Source: Rhexocercosporidium sp. MPI-PUGE-AT-0058 (Eukaryota; Ascomycota; Leotiomycetes; Helotiales). Taken from it: 64,000 bases of DNA. The position numbers and the translations under genes are program-made. The stretch lies in contig JAGTJL010000012.1 in assembly GCA_020746875.1 (NCBI GenBank), positions 1,674,001 to 1,738,000 on the forward strand. The letters are read 5' to 3'. This document shows, piece after piece, positions 1 to 10,290 of this stretch (the first letter of the stretch is position 1; each line of letters starts with the position of its first letter). The notes beneath the pieces were generated by a model. That model saw nothing but the letters and a program-made list of their open reading frames with translations, was not told the origin of the DNA and did no database searches.

Positions 1-2239
1 GTCAAATCTGACCGGCCCATGAATCACAGCCAAAACTGCGGACAAGAAACAAGAAACGAGAAACATTCCTCATACCCGCCCAGGAAGGAGACTCTTTCCA
101 AACCACCAAGCCCGGCTGGCACTCAAGCGATCCATGCACACACTTTCGCTTGCTTGGACAGGATGTGAAAGAACAGACCAAACCGGACTGGACTGGACTA
201 GACTTTCCGATCTCCCCATCCGGAATCTTTGTTCTGAATGAAGACGCAGAACCCAAGAAACAAAGTTCACCTCCCTAGCTTTCAAGTAGGGAGGAAGACT
301 CAACTAATATCCTCTGATATTTCCTCTCCCGCTCCCCCTTCCTCTCTCTCTTCCACTCGGATGAATTCGCGAAAGGAAACTACCCGTAGTTACAACGGAC
401 GGAGCAAGCCCCGGGAAGAAGACTTCAAGTCGTAATTCTGATTAAAAGTATCTTCTCTGCCAACAATCAACGTTTTCTTGTCCGCTTCTACAAAAGAAAA
501 TTTCAATGTCCTTTCCTTTCCTTTTCTTCATCTTTTCTCGTCCTTTCGGATCTTACTTACCTTCGTCAAACACAGTACTTTCTTGTGCAGAGAGCGTTCC
601 GGGCTGGAGGGTCGGAGACTAGAAGAGGTTTGTTGGATTACTCAAGTGTTTTTTACCTTATCGTTTTTTTCCTCCCTTTTTACTTTCCTCCGTAAAAGGA
701 ATTTCGATATCCTGCTCTTATCCTACTGGATATTGACTTCTCTTCAAATTCAGTGCTTTCTTGTGCGGAGAGCGTCCCGGAATGAAAGCTAGGTAGGGAG
801 TTGGATGTTCGTTGAAATTACGCAAATGTTTTGCGTTGTGGTTTACCCGCCCCCCCTTTTTTTTTCCTTCGCAGAAGAGAATTCAATATCCTTTTCTTTT
901 CCCATTGGATCTTACGTTCTTTGCGCACTTTCGGCGTGGTGAGTTTCCGGAATGAAAGCTGGGTAGGGGTTAGATGTTCGTTGAATTACGTTTGTGTCTC
1001 TGTTTTCTGTTTTTTGTTTTTTGCTTTCTGTTGAAAGTATCTTCATGACCTCTTCGTATCCCATCGGATTATACTTTCTTTACGCGCTTTCTCGCGCAGA
1101 GACAGCTTCGGAGGGAAAACCTAGAGGATAATCAATCCGTGCTCTCTTTTTCTGTCTTACATTCCCTAGCTGCGAACAAATTCTCGATATTTTCCCTTCA
1201 TTCCGACGTCCAGTTCTAATGGTATCCTACTTCTTCAATATTAAAGACGACGGCCATATTTTTTACTTACTACTTCCAAACACGCTACTGACGATTATTC
1301 CTCCAATCCCCTCTCTTTTTTGCTTTGTTCTACAGTATCTTGCTTCTTTCCTTTTCATCTCCGTTTCGTTGCTCACTTAACACACCAAGTCAATGACGAC
1401 TCTTCACGAATGCAATGTAAGCTAAGCAGCCAGCGCTCCGGGACGATTAATCGATTCAGAGGTCATGCCTACCAAAGTTGTATCTTCTCGCGTCTGCATC
1501 CAAAGTTCATCACATTTGGGCCACTTCAACCTTCTCAATGCCGTGTGTCTTCATGGTGTTTTGCGCATATTGTTTATGTCAGTGGCTTCTATTTTCCATA
1601 CAGCACTCAAGCTTGAAAGGCCTGTGAACCTGAGATGAATATCGTCTTCTACATGTAAGCCCTTTTTCTCGGCTGATGGGTAATCTTTCCTGCTTTCGAG
1701 TCAAAATGTCATTTTGGGTAAACACACTACAGAATCTCGCTCGCTTTGAAGTAAACAGTACGAGAGAGAGACTTACATCAGCGCTCGATCGATCAGCGAA
1801 AAAGCGCTCACTCAACCCTAAGAGCTTCATTAAAGAAAACCCTTAGTTCCCTAGGGCCATGCTACTTACTCAAGTGAGCTGTGGACACGAGCCTGCTTAT
1901 GCGATAAAGCTTGTGGCGCTCTGTCATGTTACATCAATTCCCAGCGAGGCTGCAAGAAGCGCAATTGCAGCGGCGTGAGTCACGCCTGCACAGTGGCATC
2001 ATGCTCAAGTCAAACATACGTTCACGATCTCCAATACAGAGAAAGAAAGAAATACGGGGATGAGAACCTACTGAACAGCGAAATCCAGATAGAAACGTAA
2101 GAGTTCTACCTTCCTCCTCGTCCTATTCTTAATGAAGTTTCTCCTCCCCTTCCTCTTCCACTTTAATTCAACATCTCTGCCGATAACCACCCAATATCAC
2201 CATTCCTCGGTCATCTCACCTCCATATCAGGAAAGAATA
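1..2239. other. Intergenic region, no supported gene
   Basis: No open frame here looks like a conserved protein; the short open frames are pyrimidine-rich and lack plausible starts, introns or domains. The region is strongly CT-rich on the + strand from about 300 to 1350 and contains the degenerate tandem repeat listed separately (440-1130). It may hold the promoter of a gene to the left of the window. From 1130 to 2239 I see nothing specific. Confidence 0.5.
440..1130. repeat. Degenerate tandem repeat, period about 160-200 bp
   Basis: Four or five diverged copies follow one another. Each copy has the same ordered landmarks: a pyrimidine block, then AATTTCRATATCCT or a variant (near 490, 694, 873 and 1030), a CCNNNGGAT element, a TTTCTTGTGCGGAGAGCG-like element (near 580, 750 and 1095), GGAATGAAAGCTRGGTAGGG (near 778 and 950) and a GATGTTCGTTGAATTACG segment (near 806 and 972). 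The copies differ by substitutions and indels, so this is an old array. It has no coding potential. It could be a decayed minisatellite or solo mobile-element fragments; I recognise no known family. Confidence 0.6.
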
Positions 2240-3459
2240 ATGGACGACGCACTAACCACCCTCCCCTTCCACACTTTCCACTGCGAAGCACTTACTCAGA
2301 TGGTAAGCCATATCTTTCCGGTCTAGTCGTGTCGCTATACATCCTCAGCATTGTTATCAATACCAACATCAACACCAAACCAAAACAGACCACCTATCTA
2401 ATAAATTTCAGGACGCAGCCCTTGACAAGAAAGCATAGCTCGCCACCCTCGCATCATGAACACCGCCTCCCCCAAAAACAGGAACCACACCATTCCTAAC
2501 CCTCCCCAGAGAGGTGCGGGCACAGATATATAGCTATTTAGTACCAGACGGACACATCCCCTCGGCAAGTCAAGTCCACCCCACTCCATCCCATGCTAGC
2601 CCTTCCATCCATCCATCATCCCATTCCACAACCCACCAAACCCAAAATCGTAGCCGACAGATCAAGAAAAATAAAAATAAAACAAAACTAACCACTCCCT
2701 CCCCTCTCATAGTTCCTCCCTCCCCTCCCATGGACCCTAATCCCATCTTCCTCCCCCTCCCCATCTCCCAAATCCACACCGAAGTATTAGCGCAATGGCG
2801 TCTATTTCCTGAACGAAGTCATCCCGTTAGATGAGTTGTGGATGGTGCCGAGGACTTTGGCGTTGGTGGGGTGGGGTGGGTTGTTTTGGAGGTTTTTTTG
2901 GTGGGGTTGGAGAGGATGAGGCAGAGGGAGACGGAGAAGGATAGAGCACAGTTAGAGGGGATAGAGGGGTTGAGTGGGTGGTTTTGTGGGTGGAGGAAAG
3001 TCGGGGGTGAAGAGGGTGGGGAAATGAGTGCATTGAGGAAAGTATCGGTGAGATGTAAAGCCGGTCGGAGTTTTCTGTCGGAATTAAATGACCTCCTGGA
3101 TGATGATGATGGTGTGGATATCGATATCGAGGAGGGCGATGAAGGAGATCAGGAGAAAGCTGGGAAAGTTGAGAAGCGGAGGAGGTTTTACAGGCAGCGT
3201 GTGAGAAGCTGTGGATTTGAATCTCCGCCCTTTGAAAGGCTTGCTCGGTATGGCTGGGGTGGAAGTTGATATTTTGAGAGAGGTCAAGCTTGTAGGAATT
3301 TTAGGAGTGAGGGAGGGACGTTCTCGTCTTGTCCCTACTGTTGGACTGGGGAGGTTAGAGGAGATGCGTAGTGGGACGTGGCTTGTGGAGGATATGAGGA
3401 GCGCTTTAGGGGATGCTGAGAGAGAGATCAAGGACGGTGTTTTTGGATTGTTTTTTTAA
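2240..3459 (+). pseudogene. F-box-like/2EXR-type protein relic with frameshifts
   Basis: A coherent protein can be read only by changing frame several times. Frame 1 (from about 2484) gives the typical opening of fungal F-box-like proteins, an LTLPREVRAQIYSYLVPDG-type helix, then a low-complexity Pro/Ser/Lys linker and IHTEVLAQ. A shift near 2795 leads to VYFLNEVIPLDELWMVPRTL, one in the G-rich run near 2865 leads to a charged region with an acidic patch (DDDD...IEEGDEGDQ), and one near 3205 leads to the last 80 residues ending at 3459. The putative first exon (ATG at 2240, donor at 2303) does not join the second in frame, and in-frame stops lie at about 2436 and 2457. Such proteins usually act as substrate adaptors or have unknown roles. 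Either a pseudogene or a locus with indel sequence errors; the intact large genes elsewhere in the window favour a pseudogene. Confidence 0.55.
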
Positions 3460-4735
3460 GGATTTTTGAATCATTCGTCATCGTTTAGTTAAGAAATTTC
3501 GACGAGATGGATAGATGAATTAGATGATGGTAAATGGAAGTCGAGGCGTGCTATAAATGATAGAGAAGAGGTTTTTTTCCCAAGCAGAACTTCTACTAAA
3601 TTTGAACTCCTCAACATCTAATATCTCTTTACCTCTACAACAGATTCAATACAGTAGCTTCACTTTCGAGAAATGGGAAAACACTAGCGCTCTTGCTGGC
3701 TGTATTGAGGTTAGTGCCCAGCCAGCCACCCCGTCTTTCTCCACTGCTTCAATGCCAGCTCTAATCACTCGCTCATCACAGCTCTCTCATACCAGAGACA
3801 ATTCTATATCTATTCCTTGCCATTCGTTCTGTAGAGGTCAAGGTAGGTAGGAAAGCATAATGAGGTTAGCGTCGGACTAAAACTAAGCTTTCACACAGAT
3901 GGTCGTCTCTCTCCTCACCTCGTTTAAGTAGTGTAGCGTCGCATCGCTAGCATCTGAACCACCAGAGTACATTACTAATAATTGAAAGGATAATGAGGTT
4001 GTGCAGCTTCGTATGCATATTTGGTATTCAGCACTCTCGGTCTTTCCGGCCAGTTCATAGTCTGTAACAGTCGCTCGCTCGCTCGGCTATCGTGAATCTG
4101 CACCCTTCACTCAAACTGGGTATTACTTGGTGAGTGGACGGATGGTATACAACCTCCAATGCCGCAAAGTCTAGAAGGAATATCGTTATATCTCAGTACT
4201 CCAATTCAAGCTCCGAAGTAAACTTTGCGTTCTGCATGCAAAGCAGTGCGCATGCAGTCTCCCGATACAGTATGGAGGAAGATCTCCCGCCTTGGTTGAC
4301 ATCAAGAAATTCACGGTGCCTGGTTGACTGCCGAGAGGTTGCTATTTTTGGGGATATGTAATGCAGTGTGACGATGACGAGGAGCCTCGCTTGTGCTCGA
4401 CAGGTTGAAGAAAATAAATTGTTCGTATTCAGCAGCGTACCTAGCATGGCATCTGGTACATCACGAGAGTTCTGCTCGTGTTGGTGGGGAGAGCGATGGA
4501 TATGCGGTGGCGATTTCTTACGTACAGATACGAGGGGCGATGCTGATGCAGAGGAAGTATATAAAAGAGGATAAGGTATGTGTTTGAGAAAGACATGCTG
4601 AACAGTACAGTAACATTACCGCAGAAGAAATCATACATTCAAAGATATAGATCTCACCTCAGCGATCGACCTCATTACCAAAAATCGTCTAAAAATCCAA
4701 GCCAAACACCCAAGTACCCTCATCAAACATCCAAA
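3460..4735. other. Intergenic region upstream of the small secreted protein gene
   Basis: No open frame of convincing protein character lies here. The last 180 bases hold the TATA box (4558-4567) and the A/C-rich 5' leader of the gene that starts at 4736. Nothing else was recognised. Confidence 0.5.
4558..4567 (+). promoter_or_regulatory. TATA box of small secreted protein gene
   Basis: The motif TATATAAAAG lies 169 bases before the ATG at 4736. This leaves a 5' leader of roughly 140 bases, CA-rich near the start as is usual in filamentous fungi. Position and consensus only; no transcript evidence. Confidence 0.5.
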
Positions 4736-5170
4736 ATGAAGACCTCCTCAATTCTCTTAGCATACAGCACCCTCCTCGCGAGCACTCTCGCCCTTCCCTC
4801 CGCATCATCCTACCCCACCTCCCCCTACCCAGCCTGGCGCATCACCAACTTCACCGAAGGCTGCTCACCCGGCGGCTGCATCTACAGCTTCGCCATTGCC
4901 TCGCCCTCCACGCCATCTCCATTCAACGAGCCGGCCTTCGCGACAATCTGCACCGGCACCAACGTCGCCGGCAAAATGCAAGCCTGTGGCAACCCAGCTA
5001 TCTCAGCCAACGAGATACCAGGCCCCGGGAAGTTGACGCTGCTTGTGCAGCATGAGTGGACGACTAAGGAGGGGGTTACGTATTTCGTGAAGGGAAATCA
5101 AACCGAGGAGATTGGGGGGTATCCGAAGGGGTTTGAGGTGCCGGAGACGGAGGTTAGCGCTATTGCGTAG
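4736..5170 (+). CDS. Small secreted cysteine-containing protein (candidate effector)
   Basis: Single-exon gene of 144 residues. The chosen ATG (4736, context CCAAAATG) starts a clear signal peptide: MKTSS, a hydrophobic core ILLAYSTLLASTLAL, and a probable cleavage near residue 20-25. An upstream in-frame ATG at 4598 would bury the signal and is unlikely. The mature part is about 120 residues with four cysteines (C43, C48, C72, C84), the first two in a GCSPGGC motif after WRITNFTEG, and two N-x-T sites. Four cysteines in a short secreted beta-rich protein resemble the AA1-like/Alt a 1 or hypersensitive-response-inducing group of ascomycete secreted proteins, but I cannot assign it. It has a strong TATA box. 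Function unknown; an apoplastic role is inference. Confidence 0.75.
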   Translation: MKTSSILLAYSTLLASTLALPSASSYPTSPYPAWRITNFTEGCSPGGCIYSFAIASPSTPSPFNEPAFATICTGTNVAGKMQACGNPAISANEIPGPGKLTLLVQHEWTTKEGVTYFVKGNQTEEIGGYPKGFEVPETEVSAIA

Positions 5171-6645
5171 AGGACGATAGCGAGATGGGAGTGAGGGGAG
5201 AGGCGAGGGGGAGATATATTGCATAGAACGGAGTTTTGTGCTGTGACTCAATATCTGTTGTCGTGTTCGGTTTTTGAAGCATCAATGTATGGAAAAGTCA
5301 GCATTGAATAATTTTGATTATCTAGAGATGTGTTTGACATAATATCATCGTGAGGATGCTACTGCGCTTATGGGAGACATATTGTAGAAACTTACTGACT
5401 TGTCAACATTCTTCCTGTCCTTTCATTTCCCCCTCCTTCCTTATCTCTTATATGCTCAATTTTATCTTTCTTATTACTTTGTCTATTTGAAGGCTCAGAA
5501 GGAGAGACAGCTTCTCGAAGCACATTCTACGACTCAACCTCCTACCATCAGCCTTATACCCAGTAACTCAGCTCCATTGACAATCTCTTGACTGGCAACA
5601 CATCGTAGCAACCCTCGCTTAAAACCCCAATCAACTCCTCAGGTAAATAATCAAATAAAGCATACCTCTACCATCTACCCTTGAAATAGGAAGATAGCAG
5701 TTAGGTGCCCACGAGATTTCTGATCTTATACTCACCATGCGGATTATTAATCCCAATTGAAAATGCGCATAGGTAACTTGAATGGAATTCTAGCTTGCTG
5801 CCGTTCTGGGCGGTGTATTTCGGTTTTTAGTGAAGCACAAGAGGAAGGCTTCCCTTTTTTGGATGATTGTGGTATCTTTAAGTGGGCTTAGCGAGGAAAT
5901 TAGATTTTTGGCAGTATCTCTTCATTGTTTATTTCAATCACTGTTCTCTTGTATCGATAGAATGTAAATGAATTGTGCTATCTAAAATGAGGTTGGCTGG
6001 ATAGATGACGCCGGGTCGGAGACCAAGTGTGATTTAGTGCCGTGTTGAAGTAAAGCTTCTTGAAAATGCTGTCTCCTCTTAGATTGGCATTGGTTTATTT
6101 CTAGATGTTCCATTACGGTGTGTGGTGAGAGTACTTTTGGGGAACTGGCATATATCCATCCTTCTGTGGGCTTGGCTTTGAGTACACATGCGGCGCATAA
6201 AGATTCATTCAAATCGCTGCCCTCGGCAGACATATTCTATGTTTTGTCTGCATTACTTAAAGACTCAAAAGCAGTTTGTGAATAAATTCAATGTGTTGAT
6301 GAGGTACATAACTGATGACCAACCACATCAAAGAATATTTAGTAACATAACAAAGAAGAGCATGAAGACAGAACAAATTCCATGGATCATTCTTTCGAGA
6401 TGATGGCCCCTGTTCTACCTTTGTGCTTCTCTACCGAACAAAGAACTGAGAACGAAGAAGAAATCCCTCTCTTTCAACGGCACTTTCCACTCGTCAGGTT
6501 CATATATAAATTTCAAGAATCCTCCGATATTCTATAACGGCACTCATTCACAAGCAACATCTCACCATCGATCTAGTCTTATCACATCACTTCAACAGAA
6601 ACAAGCTACAGTCAAACTCCCCAACATTCCAACCTCCCATTCGCA
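5171..6645. other. Intergenic region
   Basis: AT-rich spacer between two + strand small-protein genes. Short open frames here (for example around 5400-5590 and, on the minus strand, 5982-6233) lack recognisable domains and signal peptides. A TATA box for the next gene lies at 6503-6510. Nothing else recognised. Confidence 0.5.
6503..6510 (+). promoter_or_regulatory. TATA box of cysteine-rich protein gene
   Basis: TATATAAA lies 143 bases before the ATG at 6646 and is followed by a C/A-rich leader. This spacing matches that of the secreted-protein gene upstream. Confidence 0.45.
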
Positions 6646-7071
6646 ATGTGCAAATCCACACTCACAAACTACAGCTGCTCCCACAGCATCTTCGACTTCA
6701 CCTACTGCGCCCCCCATATCCTCCTCTACACCAAAGAGCGCCACCTAACCTCCACAACAGACTTCCTCTCACCCTCATACACGCACATACTCGCCACACT
6801 ATGTCGTTTCGAATGTCCCCACACCGTTGGTGGAACCAAGAAGGAAGTCCTGGATGAGAATTGCTGCTGTGCGGATTTCGGGGGCGTGTGTGGGAGGACG
6901 GAGACGGGGGTTGAGGTGTGGCATATGGGGTGGACCAGGGAGGGGAAGAAGCTGGAGGTTAGGTATAAGAATCTAGAGGAGTTTGTTGGGGTCATGAGGG
7001 GGGTGGGGGAGCTGCTTAATGGGAGGGAGGGGGTGCAAAATGGTGGAATGAGTGATTGGCGTCGAGGGTAG
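6646..7071 (+). CDS. Small cysteine-rich hypothetical protein
   Basis: Single-exon gene of 141 residues; ATG context CGCAATG. There is no signal peptide or membrane segment. The N-terminal half is cysteine- and histidine-rich: C2, C11-S-H, C21-x-x-H, C53/C57-x-H and an ENCCCADFGGVC cluster around residues 72-83. The C-terminal half is charged and glycine-rich. The paired Cys/His spacing suggests metal binding, but it matches no named zinc finger I recognise. Short proteins of this layout beginning MCK-x(5)-Y-x-C-x-H are common and uncharacterised in ascomycetes. Codon use is C-rich at third positions in the first half and G-rich in the second, so the end of the frame is less certain than the start. 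Confidence 0.65.
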   Translation: MCKSTLTNYSCSHSIFDFTYCAPHILLYTKERHLTSTTDFLSPSYTHILATLCRFECPHTVGGTKKEVLDENCCCADFGGVCGRTETGVEVWHMGWTREGKKLEVRYKNLEEFVGVMRGVGELLNGREGVQNGGMSDWRRG

Positions 7072-8179
7072 AGCGTTTCGAACGTTACGCCTAATGTATT
7101 TGATATGTTGTTCCATTTGATACTATGTATGAACGAGTAGTCAATGAATTCAAATTACCTTGGCGAGAGGATATGATTCCCTGATTGCTGAAAAGTTGTG
7201 CTACTTCGTAGATCGAGCTGGCTGGGAGGAGCCCCTTTTCTCTCCACTCTTGCTATCCTGACACATTTCTATATCTCCTGTTGGCCGTATCTTCTTCTTA
7301 GAACTCCTCAATGAAGAAGATCTGTCCATTTCGCCTTTAGATTAGGTATAACTGGGAAGATTATGCATCTTTGTGGTAAGAACGGTGACTCGACCGAGAA
7401 GACGAGCTTGAGAACAAGCAAACTGTTCATGTTATTGAAATTGTAATAATCGGTGATTCGACGATATCTACTTTAAACATAGATGGCGACACAGACATCC
7501 AAATAGACAGAGAAGCAAAGTCCGCAAATTTCTCTTTGAATACACATTGATTTTGATCACTGGTAGTAAAATCATCTTCTTACTTTCTTCCTGATATATG
7601 GTGTGTGACAGCTGACGCACCGAGCCTAAACTAAGGCTCTCTCCTACTCCTTCTCCGACTTCTTGCGAATGCATTCTATTCATCAGCCCCATCCTCTAGA
7701 ATGATGCAGAACACAGTTGCCTTTTTAATGAAGTCTAGGTATGTTCCAAGCGTTATTTAATCCAAACAAACATCCCATTCAAGTAAATTACCCGAAGAAG
7801 TGGCTTGCAGCAAGGACTCCGGCGGCAGCAGCCAAGGCCCTAAAGCTTATCAGATCAAGCTTACGACGGCTTTCAGGCTTCCATCTCAAAGCCAATCGAA
7901 AGCCATTAATGACCTTCACGTTTATACTATTATTTCACAGCGGCACAGTAGCCATGGCCATGACATACAACCCCTCGATACGACACTCTGGCGGAGGGGG
8001 CACTGCTGGATTGCTTCTGCGGCGCACTGCGGGGTACAACCTCTCTCTCCTCGACCTGGACCGCAGCATCGACTCCACCGAGTGAGAAATTTCACGGATA
8101 CCGGCATCTTGAAAGCTATACATATGGAAGATAGGAAGAGGAGAGAACATAGCCTTCCAATATCTTCGAACTCGATACG
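7072..8179. other. Intergenic region upstream of MFS gene
   Basis: A 114-residue open frame at 7741-8085 has one hydrophobic stretch but no family resemblance and overlaps other open frames, so I do not call it a gene. It may be 5' leader of the transporter that starts at 8180. No other structure recognised. Confidence 0.45.
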
Positions 8180-9714
8180 ATGGCTTCGAAATACCTCGTC
8201 AAGGTTCTAGAGGAGCTGGGTCTGGTCTCCCTCTGGTCCTCTACACTCGACGTCAAACTCCTCTGCTCCCAACGCTTCGTGCGTCTCTTTGCCTATGGCA
8301 ACTCGACACTCATCCTCGTCTCGTACCTCCAGGAACTGGGCATATCAAAAGAGAAAATCGGATTATTCATGACGTTGACACTGGTGGGCGATACGGCCAT
8401 CAGTTTCGTCTTGACGCTATTCGCAGATGCGCTCGGCAGGAAATGGATACTGGCTTTGGGTGCGATTTTGATGGCTACGTCGGGGGTGATGTTTGCTCTG
8501 TTTGGAAATTATTGGATCTTGCTTCTTGCGGCTATTGTTGGAGTTATCAGTCCCAGGTATGTTACTCTTCTTGCTGCTTCGAGAAGAGATCAATATTGGG
8601 ACGAAAGCTAATGCTTGAAAGTGGGAATGAAATCGGTCCCTTCCGCGCGATTGAAGAAAGCACCCTCGCCCAACTCACTCCAGCTGCCAACCGCGGCGAC
8701 ATATATGCGTGGTATTCTTTGATCGGTACGGCTGGGACAGCGTTCGGGCTTATTACGGCTGGTTGGATACTCAATTATATGATTCTAGACCTCCGAATTG
8801 GAGCTATTGAAGCATATCGAATTGTGTTCTGGGCATACGCTGTGTTCGGAATATTGAAGCTATGCCTCACGCTGGCTTTAAGCCGGGCCGTGGAGTTGGA
8901 GAAGAAAGCGGTCCCGATTCGAGATCCGGAAACTGCACCACTGTTGGGAGATGGAGCTGAAGAGGTCGAGCCGAAGAAGAGCAATTGGCTTTTGTCGAAA
9001 CTCCCAGCTTTTAGCTCGGAGAGTAGGGGTATTGTGATAAATCTGTGCATTTTATTTGCCCTAGATGCCTTTGCGTCCGGTCTTGCTCCTCTGTAGGTAC
9101 ACCGGCTGCTCATTCTCGTTTCTTGAACAATTACTGACAATTTCGTACTTAGTTCCTGGGTGACATTCTTCTTTCACGAGAAGTTCCACCTCAAAGAAGG
9201 AGTCCTCGGCTCTCTCTTCTTCACAACCGCCATCATCGCAGCAATTTCCATGCTCCTAGCCTCCTCCATCGCAAAGCGAATAGGCAATATCCAAACAATG
9301 GTCTTCACGCACCTCCCCTCCGCAATTTTCCTCGCTCTCATCCCTATCCCTGACTCGGTATCTATAGCCATGCTATTCCTCATCCTACGTTCTTGTACGC
9401 AGTCCATGGATGTAGCACCCCGCTCAGCATTCCTGGCTGCTGTGGTCTTGCCGCATGAAAGGACCGCCGTGATGGGTATGGTCAATGTGGCGAAGAGTCT
9501 GGGTCAGAGCTCTGGCCCGTTCATTACGGGCGTGTTGGCTGGGAAGGGTCTTTTTTGGGTTGCTTTTGTGGCTGCAGGTGTGTTGAAGGCGTTTTATGAT
9601 CTGGGGATGTTGGCTGTTTTCAACGGACATAAGACGCATGATGATCGTGCTGAGGAGAGGAGAGCCGCGGAAGACGAGAGGTTGAGAGAAAGTGAGGACT
9701 CGGACGAGCGATGA
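8180..9714 (+). CDS. Major facilitator superfamily (MFS) transporter
   Basis: Three exons, 8180-8556, 8622-9092 and 9153-9714, give 469 residues. The introns are GTATGT...AAG (65 bases) and GTAGGT...TAG (60 bases), and the joins keep frame (ISPSGNEIG and LAPLSWVTF). The protein is about twelve hydrophobic segments in two bundles. Before the first loop it reads FADALGRKWIL, matching the MFS loop 2-3 signature, and a charged central loop (residues about 240-290) separates the halves. GNEIGPFRAIEES and the second-half DVAPRSAFLAAVVLPHERT segment are typical of a DHA1-like fungal subgroup. It would be a plasma- or vacuolar-membrane secondary carrier; the substrate cannot be told. The C-terminus is strongly acidic/basic (EERRAAEDE). 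Confidence 0.85.
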
Positions 9715-10290
9715 GACTTGACGCTTCGTAGAGCAGAGCGGAGTGGTAACCCACAGGTCATATATCTGCCAGGTACTGTAACGAAATACGCCAGAATCCG
9801 ACAAACCAATTCACCTTGCCATATACGGTCGAGAGACTGGCAGCATTCTGACAGATGTAGGGATATGTTTTCTCTCATGGTGGGTTTCGACCTGTGTGTC
9901 GCTTATTGCATCTGTGATCCTGGCTCGTCAAGGCTCAAGAGGGGGAAACGTTTCCCCAATTTTTTCTTAGCTACCCACTTGGATTTGCTCTAGCACCACT
10001 GTCATGTAGACGACCAGCTCTGCTAAGCTCTGGATCTTCTACGTGTTCAAGTCATGTCACTGATGAAGTGCAAGATAGGGAAACATAATTGTATTAAAAT
10101 GTCCCGTAACGGACCTAGGTGAGCGAGCGTGACGATACTCAAAGCAACACACATCAGACAAAAATTCATAGCACAACAAACACCACTTTGCCAGGCAACC
10201 TACAAAGTCAGGCACGGATGGGTATAGGGGTATTCGCAACACTCCTGACAGGTACAAGATTGCCCGGTCTCTACTCTCTCAAGAGAAAGC
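9715..10290. other. Convergent intergenic region between two transporters
   Basis: 576 bases separate the stop codons of the two converging MFS genes, so this should hold both 3' ends. No gene or repeat seen. Confidence 0.55.

Noticed and set aside
1320..1616. 98-residue + strand open frame
   Set aside because: Pyrimidine-rich flank with a non-ATG start and no recognisable features.
7741..8085. 114-residue open frame before the MFS gene
   Set aside because: No homology-like text, overlaps a second open frame, and sits where the 5' leader of the transporter is expected.
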